From Microthrixaceae bacterium (GTDB lineage: Bacteria > Actinomycetota > Acidimicrobiia > Acidimicrobiales > Acidimicrobilacustridaceae): a stretch of DNA of 5,806 bases. The notes under the pieces were generated by a model. The model saw only the letters and a list, made by a program, of their open reading frames with translations. It made no database searches and was not told where the DNA came from. The stretch spans positions 1 through 5,806 of the forward strand of contig JAHFUU010000189.1 in NCBI GenBank assembly GCA_023264915.1, given 5' to 3'. Made by a program: the position numbers and the translations under genes. Positions 5,762-5,806 of this stretch are shown one piece after another (the first letter of the stretch is position 1; every line of letters begins with the position of its first letter).

Positions 5762-5806
5762 CACGAGGCGGACCGCGCGGCCCGTGATCGAGCACGCGTG
5801 GCATGC
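5751..5806 (+). CDS. 5' end of a gene, possibly ApbE-like FAD:protein FMN transferase (partial)
   Basis: An open frame begins at ATG 5751 and runs off the right edge after about 18 codons, reading MQADTRRTARPVIEHAWHA with the last codon completed only if GCN (Ala). A GAGGG (5737-5741) lies nine bases upstream, a good Shine-Dalgarno sequence, and the start overlaps the previous gene's stop, suggesting coupled translation. A GTG at 5784 is an alternative start. ApbE proteins, which attach FMN to Thr residues of extracytoplasmic flavoproteins, often begin with a strand of the form H-x-x-x-A/V-M-G-T; IEHAWHA could lead into such a motif. Too little is visible for certainty, and the product call relies partly on the neighbouring gene. 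Confidence 0.4.
   Translation, partial: MQADTRRTARPVIEHAWH

Noticed and set aside
1..5806. Search for CRISPR arrays, tRNA or rRNA genes, transposases, attachment sites or a defence cluster
   Set aside because: No spaced repeats, cloverleaf, transposase motif or defence domain was seen. The short tandem repeats are all inside coding linkers.

Overview
The window is high-GC DNA with the gene style of an actinobacterium (Actinomycetota). Evidence for this includes a UvrD2-type helicase, GTG starts, SHOCT and DUF4333-like architectures, Ser/Thr-rich membrane proteins, and several starts with a TANNNT box a few bases upstream and no Shine-Dalgarno sequence. My feeling that it belongs to Acidimicrobiia or a relative is an inference from gene style only.

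Layout. Bases 1-1564 (minus strand) hold most of a superfamily 1A helicase of the UvrD2 type, cut by the left edge just after helicase motif V. It is divergent from a plus-strand gene at 1663-2478 for a two-helix membrane protein with a bacterial PH domain, a Gln/Pro-rich linker and a C-terminal SHOCT domain. Next, at 2547-3254 (plus), comes a single-pass membrane protein with a four-cysteine extracytoplasmic part. Its stop codon lies one base from the stop of the convergent galK gene. galK (3256-4248, minus) and galT (4245-5132, minus) form a two-gene Leloir operon with a four-base GTGA overlap, transcribed galT then galK. The 155-base divergent region upstream of galT carries a likely galT -10 box and, nearer the other gene, three TTAC units spaced exactly 11 bases apart. 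The plus-strand gene at 5288-5761 encodes a small Ser/Thr-rich single-pass membrane protein. Its 3' end overlaps the start of another gene (5751 to beyond the right edge) whose first 19 residues could be the beginning of an ApbE-type FAD:protein FMN transferase.

How the genes work together. GalT and GalK are the uridylyltransferase and kinase of galactose catabolism. They convert galactose to galactose-1-phosphate and exchange it with UDP-glucose; no epimerase (galE) is in the window. The helicase is a separate DNA-repair or replication gene. The PH-SHOCT and four-cysteine proteins are uncharacterised envelope proteins, and nothing ties them to galactose. The right-hand pair may begin a flavin or extracytoplasmic redox cluster, but only its edge is visible.

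I see no mobile element, CRISPR array, RNA gene, defence system or clear new system. The most worthwhile leads are the 11-base-phased repeats, the right-hand gene pair, the four-cysteine protein with a degraded loop, and the repeated leaderless-start signature.
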